From assembly GCA_033239005.1 (NCBI GenBank), contig BSQZ01000053.1:3371501-3435500 (forward strand): 64,000 bases of DNA, written 5' to 3'. Position 1 is the stretch's first letter, and every line of letters begins with the position of its first letter. Below, one piece after another: positions 27,957 through 39,965 of this stretch. The notes beneath the pieces are model-generated. The model saw only the letters and a program-made list of their open reading frames with translations, was not told where the DNA came from and made no database searches. Position numbers and translations under genes: made by a program. The DNA is from Lamellibrachia satsuma (taxonomy: Eukaryota; Annelida; Polychaeta; Sabellida; Siboglinidae).

Positions 27957-28022
27957 TGTATGTATGTATGTATGTACGTATGTATGTATGTATGTATGTG
28001 TGTATGTACGTACGTATGTATG

Positions 28023-28120
<98 letters not shown>
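27922..28120 (+). repeat. (TATG)n then (TA)n microsatellite inside the LINE RT domain
   Basis: About 105 bp of TATG units with occasional TACG, then about 90 bp of TA. It separates the RT motif GPLLCLIY from INDLDN, two stretches normally adjacent. Confidence 0.98.
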
Positions 28121-28121
<1 letters not shown>

Positions 28122-28505
28122 ATGATTTGGACAATAATATAACAAGCAACATACTGAAATTAGCAGATGACACAAGTATTTTGAAAGGTTAACAATGATG
28201 CTGATAAACAACATTTACAAAACAATCAAGACAAATTAGTTAAATGATCTGAAAAATGGCAGACGTTATTCAGTTTTAGGAAATGTAAATGCCTACATAC
28301 AGGACACTGGAACTTGGATGTAAACAATACAGTGGAAGATACTGTACTAGGTGCTACCGTAAAATAAAAGGACTAAGGAGTAACAATAAGAACTGATATG
28401 AAAGTTTGATGTTCCGAGCAGTGTGGTATTGTAGCTTCAAAGGGTAATCAAATTCTTGGGTTGATTAGGAGAGTTATAGCTTACGAGGAAAAATAAGTAA
28501 TTATA

Positions 28506-28506
<1 letters not shown>

Positions 28507-28574
<68 letters not shown>

Positions 28575-28588
28575 AAGCAATATATGAA

Positions 28589-28640
<52 letters not shown>
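28507..28640 (+). repeat. (TA)n microsatellite pair in the same LINE
   Basis: Two TA tracts (28507-28566 and about 28592-28639) separated by a short spacer just before the SYEERLKE segment. Confidence 0.95.
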
Positions 28641-28643
<3 letters not shown>

Positions 28644-28989
28644 GGCCTTAGTTATGAGGAGCGCCTAAAAGAATGTGGTTCAACAACCCTACAAACAAGA
28701 AGGTTAAGAGATCAAATTAAAGTTTTTAAGATACTGAAAATAGTAGAACAAGAGGACATGAGGTAACATTAGTAAAGGATTAGTGTAGATTGGATATCAG
28801 GAAGTACTCATTCTCAGAAAGGACAACAAATGAATGGAACAAATTGTCAACAGATTGTGTAACTGCTAGCAGCATGAATATGTTTAAAAACAAGGTTGAC
28901 ACATCTCAGGAGGGTGGGTTACATGTAGATGAAAAATATTCCTTGTCCATTTGCCATATGGGGCTTTGCCTTGGATGGTAATCTTGTTC

Positions 28990-30270
28990 AATCTTGCTAA
29001 ATATGCTAGAGGGGGTGTGGCAGGAAGTGGAAGGTGGATCCTAAAAAATGGTGAGAAGATTACCTAAAAAAGGTGGAAAAGAGGTGGGAAGTGATGTTGA
29101 TGGGAGGTGGGCTCTCAAAATTGGTGGGAGGTTGGGCCCCAAAACAGGTATGAGATGAGAGGTTGTGACCCCTGTAACACTCCCACAAGCTGCATGTTCA
29201 GCTATATGCTACTTTGAACAACAAAGGAAACATGAACATTTCAACAAGTGTTTGTCATGACGTAACGAACTGGCCAAACTTTTATCAACGAACGCTGTGT
29301 GACGCAGCAATGTGGTGTCTCGGTGAAGTCAAAAAGCTCTACACACGGTCCATCCCAGTTAGTTCACGGAAATGTTCCCAATATCAAGAAGCATTTCAAA
29401 TACCTAGAAAATATTTTCGCTTAAAATAATTAAAAACACAGCAGAGCATTGGAATCTAGACTATGTTCTATTCGTTGCAGTCACGTTAGAAAATTATCTT
29501 TAATACACAAATCACAAAGTTATTAAATAAATAATAAATACAAATAAAATAACTACAAATTTAACAATTCATCGAGAAGGAATCTTTATTATAAGTAAAC
29601 AAATCTGGTACACGTATGTAAACAAATGAATAATATTGGATTTTATTCACTGCCTCATTGATGTAGTCCAGTATAAATATCTAGTACATTTATGTGCTGC
29701 ATCAACGGTATACGCCACATCGATCACTCAGTCTCAGTATTATCTTTGGATATGATGGTCCATCATTAATTAATTACTTGACTCAATACTCAGCTCGGCT
29801 TCATTAATTCAAAATTGTTTTCAGTTGTTTGTGGTTCCATAAATCCATGTGATGCACTTTCCATGATTCTTGAAGTCCACAATAATGCGAGATATTTCAC
29901 CATAATTTCAAGACAGCCTGAAAACAAACATGATCGTTAGAAGAATTATATACGTAACATGATAAAACTTTGAACTTTTGGGATCAGCTAAGTTGCTCAT
30001 GTTTGTATTCTATTCTTCTAACATGGCCTCTATGCTTGTGTGCAGCATTTTAATGAAAACATTCTGTTCAAAATATGAGCAACTATGCTGATGCGTGGGA
30101 AAACAAAAACACCTTTAAGATGACATTTCAACTTTTTATTTATCAAAAAACCATGGATTTCACAACAATGCATCATTATGGGACGTTTTAGAGTTTCCAT
30201 TTTTTTAAATATTGTATGTTAATTGTATCAATGTGCTCAGTCTTCATGCATTTTATAATACAAAATAAAA
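28990..30270. other. No recognisable gene
   Basis: AT-rich; a G-rich stretch at 29010-29150 repeats GGTGGGAGGT-like words. No coding signal or repeat I can name. Confidence 0.6.
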
Positions 30271-30274
30271 TTTA

Positions 30275-30582
30275 TCTTTGGTGAAGGCCTTTTGCCCAAA
30301 TAAGAATGAGTACTTTCTTGATTTTGACTCCACACCTGGCAGACATGTTCATTCCAACACCGACTCGACCTCTCTGGGAAGCATTCAGCTTCGCTGCAAT
30401 TACTGCAGGAAGACTATTTGTTCACATATCCACCACTGTCTAACCAGGCACTCATTTACACACCTGGGGCAAAGTGGCAGGAATTAAATTGATAAAGCTT
30501 TGAAAAAGCAGCACAAGGATTTGAACTCGTTTTCTCTCGATTAAGAGTCTGGTGTTCTAACCACCATGTCACCGTGCCCCAT
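30275..30582 (-). mobile_element. tRNA-derived SINE (tRNA-Lys-like head)
   Basis: Minus strand from 30580: a tRNA-like head with a box-A-like TGACATGGTGG, an anticodon-loop-like CTCTTAA (CTT) and a box-B-like GAGTTCAAATCC (about 30580-30510). A body with AATGAGTGCCTGG and GGATATGTGAACAAATAGTC follows; the same body lies at 49.5 and 62.65 kb. The tRNA fold is imperfect, so this is a SINE rather than a working tRNA gene. Confidence 0.75.
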
Positions 30583-30719
30583 TGACAGGGGCTGACAAGT
30601 AGTAGCTGATAAGCAAATACCAAAGTAGTCTAATTTTGGTAGTTGCATGGGAATTTCATGTTAAACTTTTTTATATTTACTGATTGTGTGCTTAAAACAT
30701 TTTGCTATTTTTTGCATTG

Positions 30720-31240
30720 ATCTAAAGCAGTAATACATAATCAATTAAATGAGGAATGGGCACATATGCGAAGAATAAAGTAATACATTAATAATCCGGT
30801 TCTTTTAAAATTTATATACTACATTTCACAAAGAATATTTTAGTGTTTCAATATGGTTTATATCTGTACCGACTAATGATTAGTTTGCAATTAGATTTTA
30901 CTTACGAAAACATGTGCGTTTGTTTTTGTCAAGTTCAACTTATGAAAACTAACAATTATGACGATTGCGACAATTTGTTTCCCTAGTTATTAATAAGTCA
31001 ATATATGCATCTACTGCGCATGACACTATCTCCTCTCACCTCTTTTCTCGAATCGTAAACCACAGGCACAGCCATGAGTAAGTATTATTCTCCAAATTAG
31101 TTGTTGTTTTATTCGATATGATTTTGAAAGTTTAGTGACAAGGACTTTTAGTAATAGGCAGGTAACACATTCAATATACAACGTAGGCTATAAACATGTA
31201 TAGGGTGTCTTATTTACAAAATATTATATTCTTAGGTACT
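30720..31240 (+). repeat. Upstream segment of KLHL cassette A (copy of 38.8-39.4 kb)
   Basis: Aligns with 38815-39440 over most of its length (shared ATGTGCGTTTGTTTTTGTCAA and GTTTCCCTAGTTATTAATAA). Copy A lacks about 120 bp, including the TATA-like box present at 39085. Confidence 0.8.
31040..31077 (+). other. Candidate KLHL first coding exon a (ATG A|gtaagt)
   Basis: GGCACAGCC ATG A at 31074-31077, then GTAAGTATT; phase 1. The same exon, with the same flanks, recurs at 39248. Promoter side reduced compared with that copy. Confidence 0.5.
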
Positions 31241-31282
31241 TGGTTGTGTAGTTACTTTCGTTTTATTTTACGAAGTCGCCCC

Positions 31283-31375
31283 GTAGCACTTCAGTGGTGT
31301 TGCCGGTGTCAAACGGAAAGTTATATCCTAGTCGAAGTTGTCTTACGTATATCCATAGCCCATGCCATGGCATGG
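31283..31375 (+). other. Candidate KLHL first coding exon b (ATG G|gtaagt)
   Basis: Conserved block CACTTCAGTGGTGTTGCCGG at 31287, then ATG at 31372-31374, G, and donor GTAAGTGT; phase 1. Two extra ATGs just upstream lie in other frames. Confidence 0.5.
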
Positions 31376-32329
31376 GTAAGTGTTATTATCTAAATTAGTT
31401 GTCTTTTCATCCACTATGTTGAGAGTTTACTGACAAGGTTATTTTGTAGAAATCTACAGCACAGTATAGTACAACGGAAACTTAAATGGCTCTTATTTAC
31501 AACATTGCTTTCGTTTTATTTAGCCTCTTCGACTAGCATGTTGTATTCGGGTGGACACTTGTACTACGTGGGCGGCCTATTTATGTTTCACAAAGCAAAT
31601 AGATATACACGTAGGTCCATCTAGCGATCACGAAACACACTAAATTCACTACATGTACCAAAGGGAATAATAGTTATTCCATATACGTCTTTTCATGGTT
31701 CTCTGATCTGCAATGGCATAATTTTTTAATTAACCTTAACTTTTCTGACATTAAACATGTTTTTGAGCATAATGTTTTAACATCAATGCTTACAACAACA
31801 TAGGTGGCTGCAATGTGTAGGTATTTAAATGTATGTCAACCCGAGTATGGCAGGACATTATTTACATTCAAAGTGGGGGGTACCCATAGTGGGGGTACAC
31901 TAGTCAGACCGACGTGTTGTCTAATTCTGCCCCCATTCCTGCCTGACCAGGTCCTTGTTAGATAGATTATCTTTTTTCATGGCTTTTTGGAAAACTCTAC
32001 TGTTGTCCTAAAAAAGAACACTTTCAATGGAAAAAGAGTTCAACATTTTCTATGAAAGGTGCACACGCACGCACACAGTCTATAGTTTGTAATGCAATGC
32101 TTTTTCACCTAAAAATTAACTGTGCTTTTACAACTAAAAATAAATATACCCGTACTTGATAATATCAGCCCAATGGTGACGTTACATCGGATAACCGGTG
32201 GTTGGTATATATTACAACGGCGAACCAACTGTCGCATAGTTACTTCCTGAGGTAGTAGACATATTAATGAAATAAACTAATCAACAGGTGGCGATTCTTT
32301 ACTAGTAATACACTAGACGTCATTACATG

Positions 32330-32413
32330 TCCCATGTGACACTTCAGTGGTGTTGCCGGTGTCAAAAAGGAAGGCATATTATAGTCGAAGTTGTCGTATA
32401 TCCATAGCCATGG
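32330..32413 (+). other. Candidate KLHL first coding exon c (ATG G|gtaagt)
   Basis: Same block as exon b: ACTTCAGTGGTGTTGCCGGT, GTCGAAGTTGTCG, ATCCATAGCC ATG G at 32410-32413, donor GTAAGTTT, phase 1. The downstream sequence to about 33.57 kb repeats 31.38-32.25 kb in diverged form, so exons b and c are tandem copies of about 1.1 kb. Confidence 0.55.
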
Positions 32414-33887
32414 GTAAGTTTTATTATCTAATTTAGTTGTTATATTATTCACTATGATATTGAGAGTTTAATGACGAGGTTATTTTTGCCGTCACACACA
32501 GCACATTATTGTACAATGGAAACTAATTTTGCTCTTATTTGGCTGTGTGACAGCTGTTATGGTACAACGGAAACTAAAATTGTTTTATTTAGAACATTAC
32601 TTTCGTTTTATCTAGCCAATTGTTTGACTGTGTGACTGTATGGATGCTCCGTGGTCAAGTCCAATGTGTTGCAGTTAAGCCACATTAAGAGTGTTTCAGT
32701 CACAGAGGAGCTATAACCCATTAGCACTCAAGTAGTCCGTATGTCTACAGCCGAGAGTGCTGTATTCGGGTGGGTCCCTGTACTACGTGGGCGGCCTATT
32801 CATGTTTCACAAAAGTAAATAGAGATACGGGTAGGTCCATCTAGCGATCTCAAAAAACACTAAATTCCATACTGGTACCGGCTGGAATAATGAATATTCG
32901 ATATTCATCTTTACATGGATTTCTGACTCGCAGTGAAATAATTTTTCAGTTGACTTTATAAATTGTCTTGCATTAAACAAGTTTTCTGAGCTAAATATTT
33001 TAATAACAATACATGCAGCTACATAAGTGGCAGTAGTATGTAGGTATTTAAATAGCCACATTCAAATGAAAACAATAGTTACACAGCAGATAATGACGTG
33101 AGACGCATAATCAAAATGTATGTGTATCAAGCCCATTTTGGCAGGGCATTATTTACGTTCACAGTGGGGGTAACCTAGTCAGTGGGGGTAACCTAGTCAG
33201 ACCGACATGCTGTATAAATCTGCCTCCATTGCTGCGTCACCAAGTCTTTGATATATATAGTCACTTTCGTCAGGGCTTTATCAAACCTTTGTGCTGGTGA
33301 TTTGGGGGTCCTAAAAAGACATATTTTCAATGGAATAAGAGACCAACATTGTCCACAAATGGTGCGCACGCACGCACGCAGTCTATATTTCGCAATGCAG
33401 TGCTGTTACAATTAAAACACAAATACGTTTTTGAAACTAAAAAAATAAATATACCATTACTTAATAATGTCAGACCATTGGTGGCGTCACATCGGATAAC
33501 CGCTGGTTGGTGTACATGCCAACGTCGGACCAACTGTGGCATAATTCTTGTACAACCATGGTCCGAACACCCCATAATACAAACATTGGATCAGGTCATA
33601 CACGTTTGGCATTCTAACAGGACTAACATCGCACTTCACAGAAAGCTGACGTTACCAACTCTTTGCTTTCATCGGCTCGACATTGACATGTTTGCTGGTT
33701 GATCAACATATTTTATTGGAGATTTTTAAAGTTTGAATCCTAAATATACCGGCCAACCTTATCTCAGTGGTATATCTAGTAGTGTAACTGTAACATAATT
33801 AATAATCACGCTTACATTTCTATCACTATTAACTGACTTGAATATTACGGAGAATTATGGAAATCGCCGCGTACAGTTGTCATAGTT

Positions 33888-35052
33888 AAATACACGCGGT
33901 GGGGTGGTCACATGTTTGTGGGTGACCTTGTGGCGAAATGACCCCACCAGTTTGTAATTAAATTTGTGTATTGGTGGTGGAATGTCTGTATTCTTTGCAT
34001 TACATGTTCATGACGACTTCTTGATGTATATATGTTATCGTCATGCCTGTAGGAATGTGGGCTCTGAGAAACTTGCCGGACGGGGCTGTACATGTGTTCA
34101 GTTCCTGTCTGGTTTGCTTTGAGGAGCTCACATTCCTGTTAATGTGCTTCCCAAAGTGGCTGCGTGATAAGCAGTCCACTTTCAATAAAACGTCATTTAT
34201 TTGGCCCTTTTCAATCTCTACTACACCAGACTTGTGTTGGTTATTGCATAAATGGATTTATGCAACTTACGGCTGCATAACAGATTTTATGAGATAACCA
34301 AGGCAAGTCTTGCCCTGGGTGTCCGAGACTACACCGGAACTATTTGGCCAAATAATTTGTATTACTCCACGATATTCAGCCAATCACGGCTTAACGGAAA
34401 CCAGTTCAAACCAGAGCCAGCAGCTGGAATCTTTCACTCCTGTTCCAGTCTCTGCATCGCGAAGTTGTGTCTAGAAAATTTGTCTCTCGAAATCCGCCCT
34501 CCTCCCCACCTTCCTTCCTTATTTTCAACACTTAGTGTAAAATGCGATTGTACATCGTTGATGAAATAGGAAGTTGGAAGATGTCGAAACCGCTTTCCCC
34601 ACTTTTCGCTTTATACTAGATGAACACGGGAGTTTGTCCCCTAGTAGTTGGTGTTCATGAGGTTTTCTGCGCAGACAGGCTTCCTATTTCTTCATCGGTA
34701 TTCTTGGCTTATGTTTATATAGGTTAGCGAAATGGCCCCACCTGTTTGTAATTAAATTTGTGTATTGGTGGTGGAATGTCTGTATTCTTTGCATTACATG
34801 TTCATGACGACTTCTTGATGTATATATGTTATCGTCATGCCTGTAGGAATGTGGGCTCTGAGAAACTTGCCGGACGGGGCTGTACATGTGTTCAGTTCCT
34901 GTCTGGTTTGCTTTGAGAAGCTCACATTCCTGTTAATGTGCTTCCCAAAGTGGCTGCGTGATAAGCAGTCCACTTGCAATAAGACGTCATTTGTTTGGCC
35001 CTTTTCAATCTCTACTACATCAGACTTGTGTTGGTTATTGCATAAAAATACA
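33888..35052 (+). mobile_element. A-B-A repeat element, second family member
   Basis: A copies at about 33898-34255 and 34722-35045 (about 98% alike), B at 34256-34721; period 794 bp. It starts GGTGGGGTGGTCACATG, the same leader as the intron 3 element, and ends TTATTGCATAAA. A shares GAATGTGGGCTCTG, AATAAAACGTCATTTATTTG and TTGGCCC order with the A unit at 2-4 kb; B shares the AGCCAATCA and CCTCCTCCCC stretches. AAATACA lies at both ends (33888-33894 and 35046-35052), a likely short target-site duplication. Confidence 0.72.
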
Positions 35053-35332
35053 TATGTAAACAAATTAACGGTTTTGACAAATTTTGCACATTCTGTGTTT
35101 ATATTATTTACACCTCAATATGTTCGGGCCACTTAACATTTGAACAGAAAGTTGGCACAATTCGCTTGAAAATATTCATGTATTTATGGTAATTGGTGCT
35201 GCCAGTCAACGTTTTGAAACTAACTTGGAAAATTCGTAGAAAAGACACATGGCGTTACGAACAATCGTGCGTAATTGTTCGCACAATGTTGTAAACAATT
35301 GTATGTTTTAACTACGAGGGATAGTGGCGTAC

Positions 35333-35335
35333 ACA

Positions 35336-35370
<35 letters not shown>

Positions 35371-35384
35371 GCACGCACACACAT
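35333..35384 (+). repeat. (CACG)n microsatellite upstream of KLHL-A exon 2
   Basis: ACGC units ending CACACA, about 70 bp before the acceptor TTGTAG at 35455. Confidence 0.97.
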
Positions 35385-35455
35385 CCCGTTCTTCCTTTGT
35401 TTGTATGCTGCCTTTTGCAGGATTTGTCTGCAAGTTCTATATGTCTGTGTTGTAG

Positions 35456-37160
35456 CATGAACTACCGTGCCAACCGAGAAGTTTGTTGATAAGGCATACC
35501 AGAATACTTTCATGAAGGGAATGCATACACTGCGCCAGAACGAAGGCAATACTGATGTGAAGTTACAGTCGGTGATACACAAATCCGGTGTCATCGAAAC
35601 GTTCTGGCGGTCGCAACAGATTACTTCGAAGCAATGTTCAGGTGTGGTCTTGAAGAAAGCACGTCAGCCACAGTCCCGCTGATAATGGAACCGGAGATAT
35701 TGACCTGCATGGTCGACTATATGTACACCGGTGAGATTGAGCTGACTGTCGACAACGTGGAGAGTTTGTTCAAGGCAGGCGACGTATTTGAGCTGGACAT
35801 CATCAAGGAGGCATGCCAGAACTTCATGCTGAAGCAGATTGAGCCGGTCAACTGTGTCGGATTCTACAAATTTGCCACATTATATCGACTCGACCCTTTG
35901 CAGAAGAAAGCCATGCAATTTATCCTTGCCGAGTTCAAGACTGTCGCATTTAATGCAGAGTTCAAAGCGTTATCCTGTAGAGAACTCCTAGAGTTCATCA
36001 AAAATGATGACGTCAATGTGGAAGACGAGGACATTGTCTTCGATGCCGTGCTAGGCTGGATCCGACATGACCTTGACAACAGGAAGACGTCAATGCGGAC
36101 GATTCTTGAACACGTCCGCCTGCCATATTGCACGAGCAACTACCTGTCGCAGACAAAGGACGTATATGATTTGCTGACACCCAAGTGCTTTGAGTATCTA
36201 CTCGAGGCAATGGCGTTCCAGTTAGATCCTTTGCACCAACAGGAGACCGCCAGTTGCCGCACTGTACCGCGCACCAACTTCCGAAAGAAGTCGTGTCTCC
36301 TTGTGGTCGGTGGCCTGACATTGGAGGGCCAAAACAACGTAGTCGTTGAGCACAATCAATGCCTGTACTATAAGTTAGACACCAATTGTTGGGAGTCCCA
36401 AACGACCCTACCGCGGTTGTCCGGCAGACTATACAGCGTGTGTCGTGTGGCCGGAGGCATGGTGCTGACAGGCGGGGTGAATTGGGTTGCGATGGACAAA
36501 TGCTGGCTGTATGACTTTGCCGCAAAGAAATGGGAAGTGATGCCAAACCTTACCACGGCTCGATATAACCACCGCAGTGTCTCGCTGGGCGACTCTGTCT
36601 ATGTGCTGGGAGGACAGGGTGTTGACAAACAAGAGTTGACATCTGTTGAGTGTCTGGCACTGACCCTTAACCAGCGACAGTGGTTGTCCATGCCAGAAAT
36701 GCCACACGCGGCGAGTTCACCCGCGATTGGCAAACACAAGAACAAGATCTTTGTGTTTGGTGGCACTGGTTCGCAGAACAAGGCATTGTGTTACATACAG
36801 GTGTTTGATACGACGCGGCGCCAGTGGAGCATTCTGTCAGACATGCCTGAAGTGTGTAGCTACGGTGCTGCTGTCACACTGAACGATTGTATCTATGTGG
36901 TGGGAGGCCACAATCGCACATGTCTGAAATATGATCCGGCGTTGGACGATTGGACCCAGCTGAATCGACCAAGCCAAGACCACGGCAATGCCCCAGCAGT
37001 CGTGTGGCGCGGCTGTATACTGGTGGCTGGGGGTGGAGGTGCCAAGCCAGAATCATATGTAATTGAACAATACAATCCTCTCACAAACACTTGGTCAGAA
37101 TGGTCAACGACCTTAGACGTGAAAAGGGAATGCCATTGTTTGTTCAATGTCGACCTGTGA
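35456..37160 (+). CDS. KLHL-like protein copy A (BTB damaged, BACK and kelch intact)
   Basis: Large second exon after acceptor TGTTGTAG. By comparison with copy B it has two lesions: the third codon is TGA (35458-35460) instead of TCA, and one G is missing from a GGG run near 35571. The remainder is open for 508 codons from ATG 35634 ([18 protein letters not shown]) to TGA 37160. This gives the BTB C-terminal half, a BACK domain (about residues 65-170 of the 508) and six kelch blades with GG doublets (LVVGGLT, VLTGGV, VYVLGGQ, IFVFGGT, IYVVGGH, LVAGGGG). Intact relatives act as CUL3 substrate adaptors, with BTB binding CUL3 and kelch binding substrate. Either a decaying copy, a truncated protein from the internal ATG, or an intact gene with one sequencing error plus a true nonsense change. 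Confidence 0.75.
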
Positions 37161-37164
37161 GCAA

Positions 37165-38810
37165 TTGTGTGACATGCTTGAAGTGTTGTTTGTATTACGG
37201 TCATCACAAAGAGTTGTTTATCATTGATTGTAGTTATATTACAATTATGGGATAACGATTTAGGCATTGCGTTTGATGACAACGCAGTTTGTGACACTCT
37301 CTGTCTGTATGTCTGTCTGTTCCCTCATATCTCCACCAATTTAATTTGTATGAGGTTGACATTTCGTATTCTTGAACAGGGGTCTGTGGGTATGATTCGT
37401 ACATTAAACACACTTCAAAATCCCCCGGGGGCTGGGGATATTACGAATGAACCCATGTGGGCGTTTTGACGTAGAAAACGTAACTCAGAACAATAGGAGT
37501 GCGTTGTTACGTATAATTGTTAGTAGCGCCATGCGTATATTCTATGATTGTTCCAAATCACGTGATCTATAACAAATGTCCGCATAAGTTCCTTCTTAGG
37601 AATGCTTCGTAAAAAACCGGAAGTTGTACAGGCTTTTTTGGGGGACAAGAAGTTGTCATTGACATTGGCAAAGCCCCAGAAAAACGTGACTGGGTCGTGC
37701 AAGTAGCCATAAGCTCTTTCAGTGGCTGCCTTTTCCCCGTGCAAAGCCGGGTAAATCGTCTAGTTGTAAATATATTTTTTTTAGTTGTTTTATATTTCAA
37801 CTGTGCAAGCTACGCAGAATCCATATCTTGTTTGATATTAAATAAGCTTTCTAATGTCTTAATATGTAAGACTTTTCCCAAATCAAGACAGTTGATACAT
37901 TTAGGGAAAGGTAGTTAGTTTTAAGCACGTTTCCTTATTATGTACATGTTTTGTACGTTTCAGAAATGGCTTACATATTTATTTTTCTAGCTGTATTTTA
38001 ATTTAGGTACTTAGATCGTTGTGGCTGCCTTGAACCATGATATAATTATGTAAATAGTGTATAACCAAATTATATCTATTACATTTTGTCATGATGTCGA
38101 CAGCATTATGATCAGGTCTGCATACATACATTTTTGTTATTCGATGTGTGGGTGTGGGTGGGTGGGTGTGTGTGTGTGGGGGGTGTGGGTGTGTGTGCAC
38201 GGATATGACAGAGACGGTTGAGTTTGTTGAAGTCTATTAGTTATGCTACCGCGAGCCTATTCCAAAGCATATCGCTCAATCATTGGTAAACACTGACCAC
38301 AAAACAACATTTTGACTGTTCTCTTCACGTGTCTGAGCCGTTTCATTGATAATATTTCCAGTCTTGTTTGATGTTGGCTGGAAATGGAAAAATGCGTAGT
38401 CTTTCTGTTGTATTTGTTTCAGTAAAATTTCCCACGGAACTCGTTATGCTCCCGGGCGTAACAGGACTGACACCAGAAGCGGACACGGCAAATGCATAAT
38501 TAAAATATAGGACAATAGAAAGGGTAGCGAGCACTGCTGGTGGTATTTTCCTGTCGTAGACAAATACATCAATCATAAACACTGTTTACCTTTAAAATAT
38601 TTATCTAAACATGTGGTCGGATTTCCTCTTCTCATTTTATACGTTCTACGGAGAATGACCGATGAATGAAAATAATGCGAACATTTAATATATATATAAT
38701 GTTATTACGTTTTATAAGACGTATACATATCCGTGTCATACACTTGAAAACAGGGAACATTATTTGCGATAACTGACCTAAAATAGATATTTCAAAAGAC
38801 AACTCTCGTC
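37165..38810 (+). other. 3' flank of KLHL-A
   Basis: 37200-37620 is a diverged copy of the KLHL-B 3' flank (46350-46640; shared GGGGATATTA and CATAAGTTCC words). A (GT)n/(GGGT)n tract lies at 38141-38197. No gene seen. Confidence 0.6.
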
Positions 38811-38814
38811 AATA

Positions 38815-39251
38815 ATGTGCGTGGGCGATAATGAGGAATGTGCACGTAGGCGAATAATAAAATAATACGTTAATCATCCGGTTATTTTTAAACTGAGATA
38901 CTACATTTCAAAAAGAATATGTTGTTTCAATATGGTTAATATTTCTAACGATTACTGAGTATTTTGCAATTAGACTGCTTACGAAAACATGTGCGCTTGT
39001 TTTTGTCAAGTTCAACTTACGAAAACTAATGGCGACAATTTGTTTCCCTAGTTATTAATAAGTCAATAAATAGTCACGCATCAGTATATAAGAAACATGA
39101 TCAACTCACAGAATGCAGCAATTACACAAGAGCCAGTAAAACTTTCCAAATAAGCGACGGTTAACATATAACCATCTGCTGCGCATGACCCGAACCTGGC
39201 AACCTACTCTCACCTCTGGTCTCGAGTCGTAAACCACTGGCACAGCCATGA
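38815..39251 (+). promoter_or_regulatory. Promoter and candidate first exon d of KLHL cassette B
   Basis: TATA-like TATATAAGA at 39085-39093; expected start about 39115; then CGAGTCGTAAACCACTGGCA, GCC ATG A at 39248-39251 and donor GTAAGTATA (phase 1). Joined to exon 2 of copy B it would give M, T, S, T, N and so on in frame. The upstream 270 bp are shared with cassette A. Confidence 0.5.
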
Positions 39252-39839
39252 GTAAGTATAATTCTCCAAATTAGTTGTTACTTTATCCGGTATGATTTTG
39301 AGAGTTTAGTGACAAGGTAGCTTTTAGCAATAGACATGTAACACAGTCAATATACAACATAGAATATAGTCATGTAGATAATATTATATTCTTAGATACT
39401 TGGTTGTATAGTTACTTTCGTTTTATTTTACGAAGTCGCTCCGTACCGTGCGGACTTGCCGCAGTTCACGCGTGAAAACATGGCTGTTCCAACGGATTGG
39501 TTACCACCCCAATAATATTACTGTTATGATTGAAAGAGTTAGGGTTAAAAGGAATAAAACAACGACTGCTTGAAATCATAATTATAATAATATTATATAT
39601 TACAATATATTTCCATTTCCACAACAAATAGCATTTCATTATAATTCAGTTAATTAATAATTCCAAATAATACCCTGTCTTACCGGCCTATCTCGATTAT
39701 GCATATTTTTTTAAGCGATTACCGGCAAGCTTCGATGTGACGTCACTGGTCACATGGAAGCGCTGCGAGATCGACTGCGACTGTCCATTCGTTCACCTAT
39801 GTTTACAACCAAAGTATTTGTTTCGAAGCGAGCGCCAGA

Positions 39840-39965
39840 ATGGTTTACTGTGCGGTATTCGGTTGTAATGCACACCGTAGTAAGAATATAGTAACATGTA
39901 GTTCGTTTAAGTTTCACACGCAGCCAATTTTGCTAACGAAATGGGTCGTTAAAATGACGCCTTGA
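39840..39965 (+). pseudogene. THAP zinc-finger N-terminus fragment
   Basis: ATG at 39840 opens MVYCAVFGCNAHRSKNIV, SSFKFHTQPILLTKWVVK, MTP, then TGA at 39963. The start Cys-x4-Cys, the FKFH and the KW are at THAP positions. After the stop the same frame continues NFDPTRHKPVS, like the FxPTxHS part of THAP, but the closing CxxH is not visible. The 5' side has TGACGTCACTGG, so it may be a dead 5' exon of a THAP gene or of a P-element-like transposon. Confidence 0.5.

Larger units (their letters stand above)
26886..28985 (+). mobile_element. Second LINE relic, endonuclease linker to C-terminus, split by microsatellites
   Basis: Pieces in order: DWNDMLRNKTGIECWNFL (27048-27100), an RT start (IKAMKDNKSPGVDEIT near 27560), [17 protein letters not shown] near 27742, [17 protein letters not shown] near 27878, then a microsatellite, then [18 protein letters not shown] at 28119-28175, and the C-terminal SYEERLKECGSTTLQTRR near 28652 with DIRKYSFSERTTNEWNKL at 28794-28850. 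Frameshifts and stops throughout, so dead. CR1/Jockey-like. Confidence 0.85.

Noticed and set aside
30510..30580. Functional tRNA-Lys(CTT) gene
   Set aside because: Stems pair poorly, T-arm is degenerate and a SINE body follows directly.
35401..35460. Alternative acceptor TTTTGCAG at 35420 rescuing KLHL-A
   Set aside because: Reading from it with a phase-1 first exon meets TAG at the normal acceptor, so it does not restore the frame.
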